From the NCBI RefSeq assembly GCF_003990725.2, contig NZ_CP030064.1, positions 1 through 64,000 of the forward strand: DNA of 64,000 nucleotides, given 5' to 3'. Both the position numbers and the translations under genes were made by a program. The notes under the pieces are model-generated. The model worked only from the letters and a program-made list of their open reading frames with translations. It searched no databases and had not been told where the DNA came from. Below, piece by piece: positions 63,202 to 64,000 of this stretch. Within the stretch, counting starts at the first letter, position 1. Each line of letters begins with the position of its first letter. The stretch is from Halorubrum sp. PV6 (lineage in GTDB: Archaea > Halobacteriota > Halobacteria > Halobacteriales > Haloferacaceae).

Positions 63202-63567
63202 ATGCCGCCTCCCGGATTTAAACCTCGCCGAGACGTGCTCGATCCGCTGCGCGCGACTCGTCTGGTTCAGAATCCACTCGGCGTCGTTTCTGCGCCTCCT
63301 CACTTCGTTCGTCGCCGCAGAATATGCCGCCTCCCGGATTTAAACCTCGCCGAGACGTGCTCGATCCGCTGCGCGCGACTCGTCTGGTTCAGAATCCACT
63401 CGGCGTCGTTTCTGCGCCTCCTCACTTCGTTCGTCGCCGCAGAATATGCCGCCTCCCGGATTTAAACCTCGCCGAGACGTGCTCGATCCGCTGCGCGCGA
63501 CTCGTCTGGTTCAGAATCCACTCGGCGTCGTTTCTGCGCCTCCTCACTTCGTTCGTCGCCGCAGAAT
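63202..63567. repeat. Three perfect 122-bp tandem units carrying the tRNA-Phe 3' end
   Basis: Units start at 63202, 63324 and 63446 and are identical by eye; the true tRNA-Phe lies at the fourth position (63568). Each unit opens with the tRNA-Phe 3' end (atgccgcctcccggattt, minus sense), continues with the core gctcgatccgctgcgcgcga, contains ggttcagaatcc facing the opposite way, and ends with the tRNA trailer cgtcgccgcagaat. The spurious ORFs here read MPPPGFKPRRDV and are not genes. Confidence 0.9.
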
Positions 63568-63568
63568 A

Positions 63569-63642
63569 TGCCGCCTCCCGGATTTGAACCGGGGACAGCT
63601 CGATCTTCAGTCGAGTGCTCTCCCAGTCTGAGCTAAGGCGGC
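63569..63642 (-). tRNA. tRNA-Phe (anticodon GAA)
   Basis: Acceptor stem GCCGCCT/AGGCGGC with discriminator A; anticodon arm CTCGA-CTGAAGA-TCGAG giving GAA; T-arm CCCGG-TTCAAAT-CCGGG; length 74 nt without CCA. An AT-containing aatccttttg (about 63670-63679 on this strand) could be its promoter. Its 3' end is repeated in the 122-bp units that follow on its downstream side. Confidence 0.97.
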
Positions 63643-63763
63643 TCGCATCTCGAAGAATGGCGATTCGGGACAAAAGGATTTCGAAAGGCGGCGGGAAGGT
63701 ACGGGGTCCGGACGAACGGTGTCGGCTCCCCGTTTCACTTCGCTTCATGGCCACCGCCCGCGG

Positions 63764-63903
63764 TGTCGCTCGCAGCAGCAGAGTGGGACCGCCCGGATTC
63801 GAACCGAAACCGAACGTGCTCGCTCCGCCGTCGCTGCGCGCGTCCGGTAGGGTTCGAATCCGATCCACGGCTGCTGCTCGCGGTGTCGCTCGCAGCAGCA
63901 GAA
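63764..63903. repeat. 120-bp unit carrying the tRNA-Pro 3' end
   Basis: A partial copy of the tRNA-Pro 3' end (tgggaccgcccggattcgaac from 63784) and its trailer lies 120 bp downstream of the real one (63904). Its core cgtgctcgctccgccgtcgc then gcgcgcgtccgg resembles the core of the tRNA-Phe units. ggattcgaacc (63795-63805) and ggttcgaatcc (63851-63861) are a perfect 11-bp inverted repeat. Confidence 0.8.
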
Positions 63904-63974
63904 TGGGACCGCCCGGATTCGAACCGGGGTCACGGGCACCCAAGGCCCGGAGTATACCACTAACCCACGGTCCC
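63904..63974 (-). tRNA. tRNA-Pro (anticodon UGG)
   Basis: Acceptor stem GGGACCG/CGGTCCC with discriminator A; anticodon arm CGGGC-CTTGGGT-GCCCG giving TGG; T-arm CCCGG-TTCGAAT-CCGGG; length 71 nt without CCA. Its 3' end and trailer are duplicated 120 bp downstream. Confidence 0.97.
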
Positions 63975-64000
63975 GCACCTGTATATACCTCAATCGACCG

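Noticed and set aside
63202-63567. 122-bp tandem repeats considered as a CRISPR array
   Set aside because: The units are identical throughout, including the part that would be the spacer, are far longer than CRISPR repeats, and contain a tRNA 3' end; no cas gene is near.
63202-63631. Short plus-strand ORFs reading MPPPGFKPRRDV over the 122-bp units
   Set aside because: This is the antisense translation of a tRNA 3' end and trailer, repeated by the tandem units; not protein-coding.
63981-63988. gtatatac block near the right edge as the tRNA-Pro promoter
   Set aside because: It is only 7-14 bases before the tRNA 5' end, so a transcription start 25 bases further on would be inside the tRNA; it may serve another gene beyond the window or be chance.

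Overview
The window looks like chromosomal DNA of a halophilic euryarchaeon (class Halobacteria, most like Halorubrum). The evidence is very high GC, proteins rich in Asp and Glu, frequent TATA boxes about 26-30 bases before start codons (leaderless transcripts), a haloarchaeal rRNA operon with tRNA-Ala in the spacer and tRNA-Cys after 5S, and a Cdc6/Orc1 gene beside a replication origin. The genus is an inference from gene order and composition.

Layout. 1-730 is a replication origin: two inverted origin recognition boxes with G-strings flank an AT-rich unwinding region, followed by orc1/cdc6 (730-2712). Next come a Sec11-type signal peptidase (minus) and the small subunit of DNA polymerase D (plus), a gene order I recall from other haloarchaeal origins. 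From 5.8 to 19.8 kb lie housekeeping and conserved haloarchaeal genes: an IMPACT/YigZ protein, PspAB, an MBL hydrolase, an NAD(P)-binding protein, several small DUF proteins, a PHP protein, hemB, a three-cysteine ferredoxin, valS, pyrD, an AbrB-like protein and the chromosomal protein MC1.

From 19.9 to 25.6 kb is a complete rRNA operon: two tandem promoters, 16S, tRNA-Ala(UGC), 23S, a tRNA-like element, 5S and tRNA-Cys(GCA). Long complementary processing stems surround both 16S and 23S. From 25.8 to 52.9 kb lie a winged-helix regulator, membrane proteins, a four-gene stress operon (two PrkA-like AAA+ proteins, a DUF444 protein and SpoVR), and a series of conserved genes (DUF1028, a nuclease/phosphatase, a PQQ-type sugar dehydrogenase, a PUA protein, ferredoxins, NFU, FAU-1, PrsW, a ROK kinase, USP, CspA, an APH-HAD pair, DoxX).

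The part most like an accessory system is 53.2-63.0 kb. A four-gene minus-strand cassette encodes two secreted proteins sharing a SipW-substrate-like N-terminal motif, a SipW-like signal peptidase and a DUF5305 membrane protein. It resembles a secretion and assembly unit for TasA/camelysin-like extracellular fibres. Beside it is a divergent sensory cluster: a FIST sensor and a PAS histidine kinase on one side, and an HxlR-type HTH fused to a receiver, a stand-alone receiver and a receiver-histidine kinase on the other.

The last kilobase carries tRNA-Phe(GAA) and tRNA-Pro(UGG) on the minus strand. Each is followed by partial copies of its own 3' end in units of 122 or 120 bp (three perfect tandem units for tRNA-Phe). 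Units at both tRNAs also carry an opposed T-arm-like sequence and a similar GC-rich core, so they may belong to one repeat family. No CRISPR array, insertion sequence or transposase was recognised.
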